The notes under the pieces were generated by a model. The model had not been told where the DNA came from. It worked only from the letters and a program-made list of their open reading frames with translations, and did no database searches. From assembly GCF_002221505.1 (NCBI RefSeq), contig NZ_CP011036.1, positions 2,790,001 through 2,854,000 on the forward strand: a DNA stretch of 64,000 bases, read 5' to 3'. Of this stretch, positions 44,334 to 52,965 are shown in pieces; the stretch's first letter is position 1, and every line of letters begins with the position of its first letter. The position numbers were made by a program, and so were the translations under genes. The DNA comes from Pseudoalteromonas nigrifaciens. Lineage in GTDB: Bacteria; Pseudomonadota; Gammaproteobacteria; Enterobacterales; Alteromonadaceae.

Positions 44334-45596
44334 TTAAGCTAACTTAATAAGCCTAAATTGCTTTTTACCACGCTGCATTACCCAAAAACGATCAAACAGC
44401 GGAAAATCTAACTGTGCGTGCTCATCTGTAATGGCCTCGCCATTAATTTTAATCGCATTCGCGTTTATTAACTCACGTGCAGTACGCTTTGAGCTGGCCA
44501 GTTCACTTTTAACCAGTAACTCAGCAATATTAATTTTCGCGTCGCTAATAGCGTGTACGGCGAGCCCATCTTGCTCTAATTGCTCAAGCTCTGCCAAGGT
44601 GAGTGTTTGTACTTGGCCGTTAAACAATAATTGCGTAATGCGCTGCGCGCTTGCTAAGCCTTGTTCGCCATGTACAAAGCGGGTTAATTGCTCGGCTAAA
44701 ATACCTTGCGCTTGAGGCTTTTGTTGGCTGGTAATGTCATTCGCTTCAATGGCTTCAATTTCTTTTACCGATAAAAAGGTGTAAAAACGCAAAAAGTTGT
44801 ATACATCGGCATCGTCACAATTTAACCAAAATTGGTAAAAGCGATACGGTGAGGTTTTTTTCGGATCAAGCCAAATTGCGCCGCCTTCCGTTTTACCAAA
44901 CTTAGTACCGTCTGATTTAGTAATAAGTGGCAAAGTTAATCCATACACAGTTTGCTTATTTAAGCGGCGGGTTAAATCAATCCCACTTACTATATTCCCC
45001 CACTGATCGTTGCCGCCAATTTGCACACTACAACCCAGTTCGCTATTTAATTTAGCAAAGTCGTACGACTGCAATAAAGTGTAACTAAATTCAGTAAACG
45101 ATAAACCTTGATCAGGGCGTTGCAAACGTTGCTTTACCGACTCGCGGTTGATCATATTATTAATTGAAAAGTGCTTACCTACATCGCGAAAAAAATCCAA
45201 CACTTCAATACCGCTAAACCAGTCGGCATTATTTTTTAATTGAATTGGCTCGCTTAAATGCGGGTTCATTACGCTCTCTACTTGTGAGCTTAAATCTGCT
45301 ACCCAACCTTGTACGGTTTCTTTACTGTTTAAGCTGCGCTCGGTGGCTTTAAAGCTTGGGTCGCCAATTAACCCGGTTGCGCCACCAATTAATGCCACCG
45401 CTTTATGGCCGGCATCATTAAAACGCTTTAGCATTAGCAAAGGTACTAAGTGGCCAATATGTAAACTGCCCGCGGTAGGATCAAAACCACAATACACAAT
45501 TTGTGAAGTTGCTAATAACTGCTCAAGCTGCGCTAAATCGCTAACCTGAGAAACCAGGCCGCGATGTGTAATATCTTCCAGTAATTGTGTTGTCAT
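44334..45596 (-). CDS. tyrS: Tyrosyl-tRNA synthetase
   Basis: TyrS charges tRNA-Tyr. The 420-residue protein has the Rossmann HIGH motif (HIGHLVP, residues 46-49), GGNDQWGN in the tyrosine pocket, a KMSKS-type loop KFGKTEGG, and a C-terminal S4-like RNA-binding domain. I start at the ATG at 45594-45596 (MTTQLLEDI); a GTG six codons upstream is less likely. The length is close to E. coli TyrS (424). Confidence 0.96.
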   Translation of the reverse strand: MTTQLLEDITHRGLVSQVSDLAQLEQLLATSQIVYCGFDPTAGSLHIGHLVPLLMLKRFNDAGHKAVALIGGATGLIGDPSFKATERSLNSKETVQGWVADLSSQVESVMNPHLSEPIQLKNNADWFSGIEVLDFFRDVGKHFSINNMINRESVKQRLQRPDQGLSFTEFSYTLLQSYDFAKLNSELGCSVQIGGNDQWGNIVSGIDLTRRLNKQTVYGLTLPLITKSDGTKFGKTEGGAIWLDPKKTSPYRFYQFWLNCDDADVYNFLRFYTFLSVKEIEAIEANDITSQQKPQAQGILAEQLTRFVHGEQGLASAQRITQLLFNGQVQTLTLAELEQLEQDGLAVHAISDAKINIAELLVKSELASSKRTARELINANAIKINGEAITDEHAQLDFPLFDRFWVMQRGKKQFRLIKLA

Positions 45597-45776
45597 TGTA
45601 TTTATCCCACACACATGTGTTAATTAGTTAGGGTAAAAATACTAATTAAAGCTGCTACACAACCATATATCCCTAAAGGGATAGAAAGTACTTTATATTA
45701 ATCAATTTAAGTAGAAGCGCTGTTTAACGGTGCGAAAGTAGTATTAAGGCAAGGCAAATATTTATGTTAACTAATC

Positions 45777-46571
45777 TTACTCACTAGTGATTAAGTGGTT
45801 TAAAAACAGCTGAAAAAACTCACTCAACGAAGACACTTTTAATTGTGCGTAAATACGTTTACGGTGGTTTTTAACTGTACCTAAGGTGATATTTAATTGC
45901 TTAGCAATATCGTTAGAGTCGCAGCCTTGCACTAATAGCATAGCTATTTGTCGCTCGCGGGTGGTAAGTTGCTCGTTGGCAAAGGTAGCTAAGCCACGCT
46001 CAATTAATTGCCCTGTAGCTGTGGTAGTTAAAGGCCCAAGCAATAATAAGTTATTGCCCCAATGTTGGCGGCATAATGCTTTTATAAGGCTAAAATGAGC
46101 TATTAAGGTGCTTTTTTGTGCGGCGCTAAAGCGTTGTTTGCTTTCTAAAAAGCCTAAATAAATAACAATCCAGCGGCTCTCATCTGTGCGCACACTTATA
46201 CTTAGTTCATCTACCCAACCGGTTTCGTTATAAAACTGTTGCTGGTATTGGGTATAAGCTGCTAAGTCTTTATTTGCGCTGATATCGACTAACCGATACA
46301 CACCTTCATGGCCACTTTTTGACAGTTCAATATAAAAGGGATCGTTAATAAACGAATTGGTTAAATAGCGCTGAAACAATAACTCGCGTCGAGTATCTAT
46401 CGAGTCGTATAAATAAATGGGGTGTTTATGGGCTCTACAGCCTAAAATCACCGCGCAGTCAAATTGCACTAAATGAGCAATGTAATTAACTATTTTTTGT
46501 GCAAAACCAGTTGAATTGATTGCTTCAACACATTGCGCAATTAGCTCATTTTCAGTGGGTTTTGCAATCAT
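45777..46571 (-). CDS. LuxR-family transcriptional regulator
   Basis: The 264-residue protein has a poorly conserved N-terminal sensor-like region (about 1-190) and a C-terminal GerE/LuxR HTH (about 200-258; LTTRERQIAMLLVQGCDSNDIAKQLNITLGTVKNHRKRIYAQL). The N-terminal region lacks a receiver phospho-Asp and the canonical acyl-homoserine-lactone residues, so the ligand is open. It follows the fatty-acid desaturase gene by 32 bp on the same strand, which hints at regulation of membrane lipid unsaturation. Confidence 0.84.
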   Translation of the reverse strand: MIAKPTENELIAQCVEAINSTGFAQKIVNYIAHLVQFDCAVILGCRAHKHPIYLYDSIDTRRELLFQRYLTNSFINDPFYIELSKSGHEGVYRLVDISANKDLAAYTQYQQQFYNETGWVDELSISVRTDESRWIVIYLGFLESKQRFSAAQKSTLIAHFSLIKALCRQHWGNNLLLLGPLTTTATGQLIERGLATFANEQLTTRERQIAMLLVQGCDSNDIAKQLNITLGTVKNHRKRIYAQLKVSSLSEFFQLFLNHLITSE

Positions 46572-46603
46572 TACTACCACGGTGTTTTAGTTAAATTAAA
46601 AGT

Positions 46604-47605
46604 TTAATTGGCGTTAGCATTATAAAAATTTGCCTGTTTAATACTGGCAAAATCATTAAAACGCACGCCATGTTCGCGCATTACATTTAGCACTTTTTTA
46701 CTTAGCATTTGGCGTAAATAAAATGGCTGATTTGGCACAAAGTGATGAATACTATGGGTTTTACCAAAGTTAAAACAAAACAAGTGAAACGGCATAAATA
46801 CCCGACTGGTTAACACATGGGTTTGCTCCAGCATATTGGTTACACCGCCATAGTAATGCATGCACGAGGTAACAAAATTTAGCGAGCTCGAGCGCACAAT
46901 ATTAGGTACAATTAACACCACCATTAAAAACTCAAATAGCGACATAGTGCTTAATAACCAAGCCGGCGAGCTTTGTGCAAGCCCAGTAAATAAATTAACG
47001 CCATGAAATATAATTACGCTGTATAAAACAATAAAGTAAGCGGTGGTAATAGGAAAACCGGCATTAAATATCTTAAAAAAGTGAAAGCCTTTAATTTCTT
47101 TAGAAAAACGTTTGGCGTTAATTAATAAGCCTAATAAGCCATCCACAATAACCAACGCGCGTAACAAAGGATTTTTAATACCGTTACCCACTAAGCGCTC
47201 TTCTAGGTCTTGTTGTGTGCCTGAAGTTTTATGATGGTGTAAATGTAACTTACGACGATACCAAGGGCTGATAGTATTAGGGCGCATTAACCACACGGTT
47301 AGCATCATAAAATTATGCATAAATGGCTGATTACTAAAATACTGTTTATGAATTAAATCATGCTCTAACTCATGCGAAATAGATGCAGCCATAGCAGCTA
47401 AAATAATACATAACCACGCAGGAATAATGGCTAAATAATATAAAAAGCCAACCCCAACTAATGCCCCAAGAGATAACAGTAAAATAACCAATCCCAAGGT
47501 ATTTTGATGCGTTAATAATGGATGCTTAGCGCGTAGCTTCGCCTCTTCAGCCTTAATAGCTTTAACAATGGCTTGAATATTTTCTTTTGCACTTAAATGA
47601 GTCAT
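46604..47605 (-). CDS. Membrane fatty-acid desaturase-family protein
   Basis: The 333-residue protein has four or so TM helices and the three histidine boxes of the di-iron desaturase/hydroxylase superfamily: HELEHD, HLHHH and HSIHHF. The substrate could be a phospholipid acyl chain or another lipid; sequence alone does not say. In cold marine bacteria such enzymes tune membrane fluidity. The gene lies just upstream of a LuxR-type regulator on the same strand. Confidence 0.85.
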   Translation of the reverse strand: MTHLSAKENIQAIVKAIKAEEAKLRAKHPLLTHQNTLGLVILLLSLGALVGVGFLYYLAIIPAWLCIILAAMAASISHELEHDLIHKQYFSNQPFMHNFMMLTVWLMRPNTISPWYRRKLHLHHHKTSGTQQDLEERLVGNGIKNPLLRALVIVDGLLGLLINAKRFSKEIKGFHFFKIFNAGFPITTAYFIVLYSVIIFHGVNLFTGLAQSSPAWLLSTMSLFEFLMVVLIVPNIVRSSSLNFVTSCMHYYGGVTNMLEQTHVLTSRVFMPFHLFCFNFGKTHSIHHFVPNQPFYLRQMLSKKVLNVMREHGVRFNDFASIKQANFYNANAN

Positions 47606-47800
47606 AAATTACAACCGATCAATTATGTTGGGGCGGATAATACCCGAACTGGTAAAAAAAACACCTTTGAGAGTACTTTCTTATGCTCTTTGATACTAGT
47701 TGCTAATGCTTTTACACGCTAATTACTGCAAAAAACAACACGGACGCCTCTTCTATTAGCGCCCGTAATTTATTTAATCCTAGCGTGAGCTAAGTTTATG

Positions 47801-49102
47801 TTAGTTTTTTTGCTGTGCAGCTAAATAGTCAATCGCCAGCTGGCTCATTGCTTTAGTGCCCACTTTAAGCGTTGACTCGTCAACATAAAAATACGGCGAA
47901 TGGTTGGTTGGTGCTGTTTTTACATCTTGCCCTGTTGGCGTGCCGCCTAAAAACAAAAATAAACCCGGTACTTGCTGCGCATAAAAAGCAAAGTCTTCTG
48001 CGCCGGTTACTTTTGGCACATCAAACAGGTTATCTTTACCTACTATATTTTTAAGTGTTGGCAACATTTGCGCGGTAAGCTCTGGGTTATTCACCGTTAC
48101 TGGGTAACCTTTAAAAATATTTACCTGTGCTTCGGCTCCCGACGCTTTAGCAATATGCGTAGCTGTAGTGGTTAATTTTTCAAAAATTTGTTGGCGGTTA
48201 TCCATATCAAAATTACGAATAGTGCCTACCATTTCTACACTATCGGGAATAATATTATTACGTACGCCACCAGCTATTTTACCAAACGAGATAATGGCAG
48301 GCTCTTTAGTTATATCTATTTGACGACTAACAATATGATTAACCCCTGAGACAATTTGTGCAGCAACTGAAATAGGATCGACCCCACCCCAAGGCGATGA
48401 ACCATGCGTTTGCTTACCTTTTACCGTTATTTCGAAGCGATCGGCACTGGCCATAATTGGGCCACTACGATAACCAATTTGGCCGCTGTTTAATCCCGCC
48501 ATAACATGAATGCCAAACGCCACATCGGGTTGATACTTTTTAAATATCCCCTCTTTTAACATTAACTCAGCTCCGCCCTCTTCGCCTTGTGGCGCGCCTT
48601 CTTCTGCTGGCTGAAACACAAACATAATATCGCCGTGTAATTCATTTTTTACAGCGGCTAATACTTCAGCTGCACCCATTAGCATAGCCACATGCGTGTC
48701 GTGCCCACAGGCATGCATAACCCCAACATCAACCCCATTATACTTGGTAGTTACCAGTGATTTAAAAGGCACATCGGCTTTTTCGGTTACTGGCAGTGCA
48801 TCCATATCGGCACGCAGCATTACTGTTGGCCCCGACTTACCGCCTTTTAAAATCCCCACTACACCTGTGTAAGCAATGTCAGTTTCAACCTGCATCCCTA
48901 AGGCTTTTAAATGGCGTGCTACAATCGCAGCGGTACGTATTTCGCGGTTACTTAACTCAGGGTGCTGATGAAAATCGCGACGCCATTCAATCACCTTATC
49001 TTCAACCTGATTTATCTGTTTATCGATATTAATATTGGCACTGGCATTAAATGCCCCTAGGCTTGCTAAGCCAATAGCTAATGAGATTAATGAGCGTTTC
49101 AT
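47801..49102 (-). CDS. Secreted M20-family amidohydrolase
   Basis: The 433-residue protein has a signal peptide ending near FNASA and the M20D metal-binding motifs (ADMDALPVTEKADVPF, MHACGHDTHVAMLMGAAEVL, QPAEEGAPQGEEGGAELM), with the dimerisation domain in the middle. Relatives hydrolyse N-acyl or N-acetyl amino acids, hippurate or IAA conjugates. The periplasmic location suggests use of external amides. It has an AAGGA ribosome binding site and stands alone. Confidence 0.9.
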   Translation of the reverse strand: MKRSLISLAIGLASLGAFNASANINIDKQINQVEDKVIEWRRDFHQHPELSNREIRTAAIVARHLKALGMQVETDIAYTGVVGILKGGKSGPTVMLRADMDALPVTEKADVPFKSLVTTKYNGVDVGVMHACGHDTHVAMLMGAAEVLAAVKNELHGDIMFVFQPAEEGAPQGEEGGAELMLKEGIFKKYQPDVAFGIHVMAGLNSGQIGYRSGPIMASADRFEITVKGKQTHGSSPWGGVDPISVAAQIVSGVNHIVSRQIDITKEPAIISFGKIAGGVRNNIIPDSVEMVGTIRNFDMDNRQQIFEKLTTTATHIAKASGAEAQVNIFKGYPVTVNNPELTAQMLPTLKNIVGKDNLFDVPKVTGAEDFAFYAQQVPGLFLFLGGTPTGQDVKTAPTNHSPYFYVDESTLKVGTKAMSQLAIDYLAAQQKN

Positions 49103-49292
49103 CTGTGTTCCTTTTTATTATCTGCCTTTAGCAACACTGTGCAGTGCTGTTATAGAAAATTTTGACGTGAGTAAGTAGATAATGCGCAATGCACTGAGCA
49201 ATGCAAATAATTACCCGGCTATTTTGAGTTATTATGCAAAACATTTAATAAACTACATAGTAACTAAAACTCACTAGAGTAAAAACACCAAT

Positions 49293-49321
49293 AAAAAATG
49301 ACGCTGTTTAGCGTCATTTTT
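49293..49321. terminator. Terminator downstream of norB
   Basis: A 12-13 bp AAAAATGACGCT/AGCGTCATTTTT stem with a GTT(T) loop has T or A tracts on both sides. Confidence 0.9.
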
Positions 49322-49348
49322 GTTTAACTTTATATATTTACAATATAA

Positions 49349-51607
49349 CTAGGGCGTTTTAACTGCTTTTTCTGGCGAGCTAAATACACCTTTAACAACT
49401 TGCCAAGTAACCGCTAATGCGCCCACCATAAATACTACATCACCAATGGTGCGCACCCAGCGTAGCGTTACCAAAGTATCGCTTTGCATTAATGCTTCGC
49501 TACGTGCATACCAAAGCCCCTCTGATGCGCTGGCAACAAATTGAATAATACCAACCGGTAATAAACTAGTGAATAGCATTAACGCTAGCCCTATATTCAT
49601 CCACCAAAAAGAGGTTTTCATTAAGCCTTCATCAAATTTTAAATGCGGGCGAATGTATCTTAATATGAGTAGTGTAAAGCCCAGCGCTAAAAAGCCATAA
49701 ACGCCAAACAAAGCTGCATGAGCATGTGTTGCTGTGGTATTAAGTCCTTGAATATAATACAAAGCAATTGGTGGGTTGATCATAAAGCCCAGCACACCTG
49801 CACCTAACATATTCCAAAATGCAACGGCTACAAAATACATTATTGGCCATTTAACATTTTCCATCCAAGGCGCACGCGTTTTTAATTTATAATGCTCCCA
49901 TGCTTCATGACCAAGCACTATAAGTGGCACTACTTCAAGCGCACTAAAAGTTGCACCTACAGCCATAACGGGTGTAGTTGTACCCGAAAAGTACAAGTGA
50001 TGGAAAGTCCCCGGAACACCGCCTAACATAAACAACGAAGCCGACGCTAACGAAGCCACTGTAGCCATACGTTTAGACACTAAACCCATATTAAAAAATA
50101 TAAAGGCCAGTGCTGTTGTGGCAAATACTTCAAAGAAACCTTCTACCCATAAATGCACAATCCACCAGCGCCAATATTCCATTACTGAAATATGCGTACG
50201 CTCGCCGTAGAAAAAACCCGCACCATAAAATAAGCCAATCGCAATTACCGACAGCATAAATAAAACCAGTAAGTTTTTATCACCCTCTTTATTTAAAGTG
50301 GGTGTAATACAACGCATCATTAATACTAACCACAGCAATATTCCAACAAATTTACCAATTTGCCATAGTCGTCCTAAATCAATGTATTCATAGCCCTGAT
50401 GGCCTAACCAAAAATTTAGTTCTGGCGGCATTATTTGCGCAATTGCTAAGTACTGACCAATAAACGAGCCAACTACTACCAATACTAACGCCCAAAACAA
50501 TACATCAACACCCAGCTTTTGAAACTTAGGATCTTCGCCACCATTAATAATTGGGGCTAAAAATAAACCAGCCGCTAAAAAGCCTGTTGCAATCCAAAAT
50601 AACGCCGACTGAATATGCCAAGTTCGCACTAAACTATAGGGGAACCATTCAGAGGTTTGCACGCCATAAAAGCCCTGCCCTTCAACGGTATAATGAGCGG
50701 TAAATGCCCCTACAAATATTTGAAAGGTAAACAAAGCTACAATTAAAAATAAGTATTTACCTAAAGATTTTTGCGAAGGCGTTAAGTTAAAAGATAAAAT
50801 AGGATCTGTTTTTGGCACGATTGGCTCTTCGTCATCCTGCCTGCGTAAAAATGCCCACGCCCACACTAATGCTCCAATTCCTGCAACCAGTAACACAATA
50901 CTGACCAGCGACCATACTATGTTTTCGGTAGTGGGTTTATTATCAATTAACGGCTCATGCGGCCAGTTATTGGTATAGGTTGCATTCCCATCTAAACGCT
51001 CAGTAGATGCCGCCCAAGCCGTCCAAAAGAAGAACTCGTTTAAACGTGCCCTGCGCTCAGCACTGGGCAAAGTAACTTCTTTCATTGCATAGTTAGCACG
51101 GGTTTGCTGCAGCTCAGCTGCACCACCAAACAACGCATTATAATAATCACTGGTTTGCGCTATTGCCTGCATACGTCGCGGCGATAAGCTCACAGTGTTG
51201 GTTTTTGTATTATAAGTATTTGTTCTATAATCTTTTTTAAGATCATAGCGCAGCATATGCTGTTGCTGCTCATTGAGTTCATCGTATGCTGTGCCAAATT
51301 GATCTTCTGCAGCTAAATTTAACCAACTCACTAACTCGCGATGCAACCAGTCAGCTGTCCAATCTGGCGCTTGATAAGCTCCATGCCCCCAAACCGAACC
51401 TAATTGCATGCCACCAACAGATTGCCACGCAGTTTGCCCGTCAAGTATTTGCTCTTCTGTGGTTAACACTTTGCCACTTTCTGATACAAACGCGGCTGGT
51501 ATTGGCGGTGCTTCACGGTAAATTTCTGTGCCGTAGTAACCTAATAATGAAAAGGTGACTGCGACGACCCCTAAAAGGGCCCACCATAACCTTTTATATT
51601 CTCTCAT
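49349..51607 (-). CDS. norB: Quinol-dependent nitric oxide reductase (qNOR)
   Basis: qNOR reduces two NO to N2O using quinol. The 752-residue protein has an N-terminal extension with a periplasmic domain (WGHGAYQAPDWTADWLHRE) fused to a 12-TM heme-copper-type core; conserved His segments include RTWHIQSALFWIATGF, HLWVEGFFEVFATTALAF, FHHLYFSGT and THAHAALFGVYGF. The fusion and length distinguish it from cytochrome-c-dependent NorB. There are no denitrification genes next to it, so the role is NO detoxification. A divergent NsrR gene and an operator between them indicate NO-responsive control. Confidence 0.95.
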   Translation of the reverse strand: MREYKRLWWALLGVVAVTFSLLGYYGTEIYREAPPIPAAFVSESGKVLTTEEQILDGQTAWQSVGGMQLGSVWGHGAYQAPDWTADWLHRELVSWLNLAAEDQFGTAYDELNEQQQHMLRYDLKKDYRTNTYNTKTNTVSLSPRRMQAIAQTSDYYNALFGGAAELQQTRANYAMKEVTLPSAERRARLNEFFFWTAWAASTERLDGNATYTNNWPHEPLIDNKPTTENIVWSLVSIVLLVAGIGALVWAWAFLRRQDDEEPIVPKTDPILSFNLTPSQKSLGKYLFLIVALFTFQIFVGAFTAHYTVEGQGFYGVQTSEWFPYSLVRTWHIQSALFWIATGFLAAGLFLAPIINGGEDPKFQKLGVDVLFWALVLVVVGSFIGQYLAIAQIMPPELNFWLGHQGYEYIDLGRLWQIGKFVGILLWLVLMMRCITPTLNKEGDKNLLVLFMLSVIAIGLFYGAGFFYGERTHISVMEYWRWWIVHLWVEGFFEVFATTALAFIFFNMGLVSKRMATVASLASASLFMLGGVPGTFHHLYFSGTTTPVMAVGATFSALEVVPLIVLGHEAWEHYKLKTRAPWMENVKWPIMYFVAVAFWNMLGAGVLGFMINPPIALYYIQGLNTTATHAHAALFGVYGFLALGFTLLILRYIRPHLKFDEGLMKTSFWWMNIGLALMLFTSLLPVGIIQFVASASEGLWYARSEALMQSDTLVTLRWVRTIGDVVFMVGALAVTWQVVKGVFSSPEKAVKTP

Positions 51608-51773
51608 TGCTATCCCCCTGACGATTACGCATATCGCTACTCTCCATAGGTACTTTATTATGTTGAAATAAATGTTTATTTTTACAAAATTGCTTTTTTA
51701 TTTCGTAAGTAACCAAACCACGACTAAAATTAGCATTATTACCAGTTATTATTGGCTCATAGTTAACATACAC

Positions 51774-51802
51774 CTAAACATGCAAACAAAATGCATGTTT
51801 AG
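51774..51802. promoter_or_regulatory. NsrR-like operator
   Basis: Perfect 11-bp arms CTAAACATGCA/TGCATGTTTAG flank a 7-nt AT-rich spacer. The 8-7-8 layout with inner ATGCA/TGCAT matches the published E. coli-type NsrR motif AAGATGYA-N7-TRCATCTT. It lies about 170 bp from norB and 108 bp from nsrR. Confidence 0.75.
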
Positions 51803-51861
51803 ATCAATAAAAGTAACGTTAATTAATAACCAGCCTGTAATTAATAAAAAAGTACTGTAGA

Positions 51862-51896
51862 GCTAATAAATTAAATATATAATTTAATTTATTAGC
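51862..51896. promoter_or_regulatory. Long AT-rich palindrome over the nsrR -10 element
   Basis: Arms of 15 bp (GCTAATAAATTAAAT and its complement) surround ATATA. A perfect TATAAT (51878-51883) lies at the centre. The palindrome ends 13 bp before the nsrR ATG. It could be an autoregulatory operator or an RNA hairpin near the ribosome binding site. Confidence 0.65.
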
Positions 51897-51909
51897 AAAA
51901 GGCCAACAG

Positions 51910-52359
51910 ATGAATATTTCTCGTTTTACCGACTACTCATTACGCGTACTTATTTACCTCGCTATAAATAAAAATACTAACGAAATTAAAACAATAAAAG
52001 AGATAGCTGAATGCTATGGCGTATCTAAAAACCACTTAATGAAGGTGGTGCAACAATTAAGTGCACAAGGCTATATAAATAGTACCCGAGGAAAAAATGG
52101 TGGGATCAAACTAAATCACGCTGCAGAACAAATAAACATAGGCCAATTAGTTAGATCTTTTGAGGGGAAGTCTGCATTAGTAGAGTGCTTTGGTGAAAAT
52201 AACTTTTGTATTATTACACCAGCATGCCAACTCAAAAAAGTACTTTCACACGCAATAGAAAGCTTTTTTAATTGCTTAGATCAGTACACCTTGGCCGATT
52301 TAATAAACGGCCCAAATAAAGCGGTATTAAGTAAAATACTGATCACATCAGATTATTAG
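51910..52359 (+). CDS. nsrR: NO-sensing Rrf2-family repressor NsrR
   Basis: NsrR is an iron-sulfur repressor that releases DNA when its cluster reacts with NO. The 149-residue protein has the winged-helix start MNISRFTDYSLRVLIYLA (Asp8 is a cluster ligand in some NsrR proteins), a recognition helix with VSKNHLMKVVQQLSAQGYI, and three cluster cysteines Cys93, Cys100 and Cys106. The first spacing (six residues) is two longer than in E. coli NsrR. It is divergent from norB, its expected target. Confidence 0.92.
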   Translation: MNISRFTDYSLRVLIYLAINKNTNEIKTIKEIAECYGVSKNHLMKVVQQLSAQGYINSTRGKNGGIKLNHAAEQINIGQLVRSFEGKSALVECFGENNFCIITPACQLKKVLSHAIESFFNCLDQYTLADLINGPNKAVLSKILITSDY

Positions 52360-52422
52360 AGTAATCATGCTTTAAATAAAGTAGTCATTACAAGACAACT
52401 TCTGTGCTGCTTGCCTTTATTA

Positions 52423-52477
52423 TTTTCTGTAGGCATAAAAAAACCCCGACCAATTTGATCGGGGCTATAAAAAGTGG
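52423..52477. repeat. 55-bp direct repeat, copy 1 (tRNA tail plus terminator)
   Basis: Identical over 55 bp to 52557-52611, offset by 134 bp. On the minus strand it contains CCAC from a tRNA 3' end, then the terminator hairpin CCCCGA/TCGGGG and a seven-T tract. Confidence 0.95.
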
Positions 52478-52556
52478 CATCTGCGGCCGGACCTTAACTT
52501 ATAACAGCGGCACTCCCGCGTGCCGCTCGAGTCCGGCGGGTTGTGTCCGTTTGCAC
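52475..52556 (-). pseudogene. Decayed second copy of tRNA-Leu
   Basis: Between the two 55-bp repeats, the minus strand keeps GTGCCG...GTCCGGCCGC and a CCAC end, the 3' part of the adjacent tRNA-Leu. The T-loop has an insertion and the acceptor stem no longer pairs; the 5' half is unrecognisable and folds as a GCCGGAC/GTCCGGC outer and AGCGGCAC/GTGCCGCT inner hairpin. It cannot form a functional tRNA. Confidence 0.65.
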
Positions 52557-52611
52557 TTTTCTGTAGGCATAAAAAAACCCCGACCAATTTGATCGGGGCT
52601 ATAAAAAGTGG
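52557..52611. repeat. 55-bp direct repeat, copy 2 (tRNA tail plus terminator)
   Basis: The partner of 52423-52477; this copy carries the terminator of the intact tRNA-Leu gene. Confidence 0.95.
52571..52600 (-). terminator. Intrinsic terminator of tRNA-Leu
   Basis: On the minus strand a CCCCGA/TCGGGG stem with an internal CAA/TTG pairing is followed by seven T, just after the tRNA CCA end. Confidence 0.88.
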
Positions 52612-52693
52612 TACCAGCGGCCGGACTCGAACCGGCACGCCTTTCGGCAGGGGATTTTGAATCCCCCATGTATACCAATTTCATCACGCTGGC
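52609..52693 (-). tRNA. tRNA-Leu (anticodon CAA)
   Basis: The 85-nt cloverleaf has acceptor arms GCCAGCG/CGCTGGT (one G-T pair) with an encoded ACCA end, anticodon stem GGGGA/TCCCC with loop TTCAAAA (CAA, reads UUG), a long variable arm TGCCGAAAGGCG typical of class II tRNA, and T-arm GCCGG TTCGAGT CCGGC. The D-arm ATG/CAT stem is short, as in other tRNA-Leu. It is transcribed on the minus strand and followed by its terminator. Confidence 0.95.
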
Positions 52694-52965
52694 ATAATTT
52701 TTCTTTAACCTTCTAAATACCAGAAGATAAAGAAAAACCACTTTAGAGCTTAGGTTTATAAAACTGCCTTCGTCTCTATGCTAAGCATTATACAATCAAT
52801 AAAGGTAGCGGCAAGCGTTTTATGACATAAGTACAATCAACCGCTTAACAATTAAGCAACCATTAACATTTAACTCTGCGCAGCGCTTTAATGCCTTACT
52901 GAAGAGGTAGTATTTACCAGCCTATTTGCTAAACTAGCGCGCATATTAATAGTGAGAGTATCTTT

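Larger units (their letters stand above)
51608..51909. other. norB-nsrR divergent control region
   Basis: This 302-bp AT-rich region contains three palindromes: AAATAAA/TTTATTT with a 2-nt gap (51666-51681) on the norB side, the NsrR-like operator (51774-51802), and a 15-bp-arm palindrome over the nsrR -10 element (51862-51896). Confidence 0.75.

Noticed and set aside
45668..45683. Palindrome TATCCCT-AA-AGGGATA upstream of tyrS.
   Set aside because: No T-tract for a terminator and no neighbouring regulator that suggests an operator; only a 7-bp arm.
52423..52611. Attachment-site duplication left by an integrative element at tRNA-Leu.
   Set aside because: Only about 80 bp separates the repeats, no integrase is nearby, and the spacing equals one tRNA-plus-terminator unit, which fits tandem duplication better.
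52404..52741. Open frames of 62 and 80 codons across the tRNA-Leu repeats.
   Set aside because: They run through a tRNA gene and terminators and are not coding.
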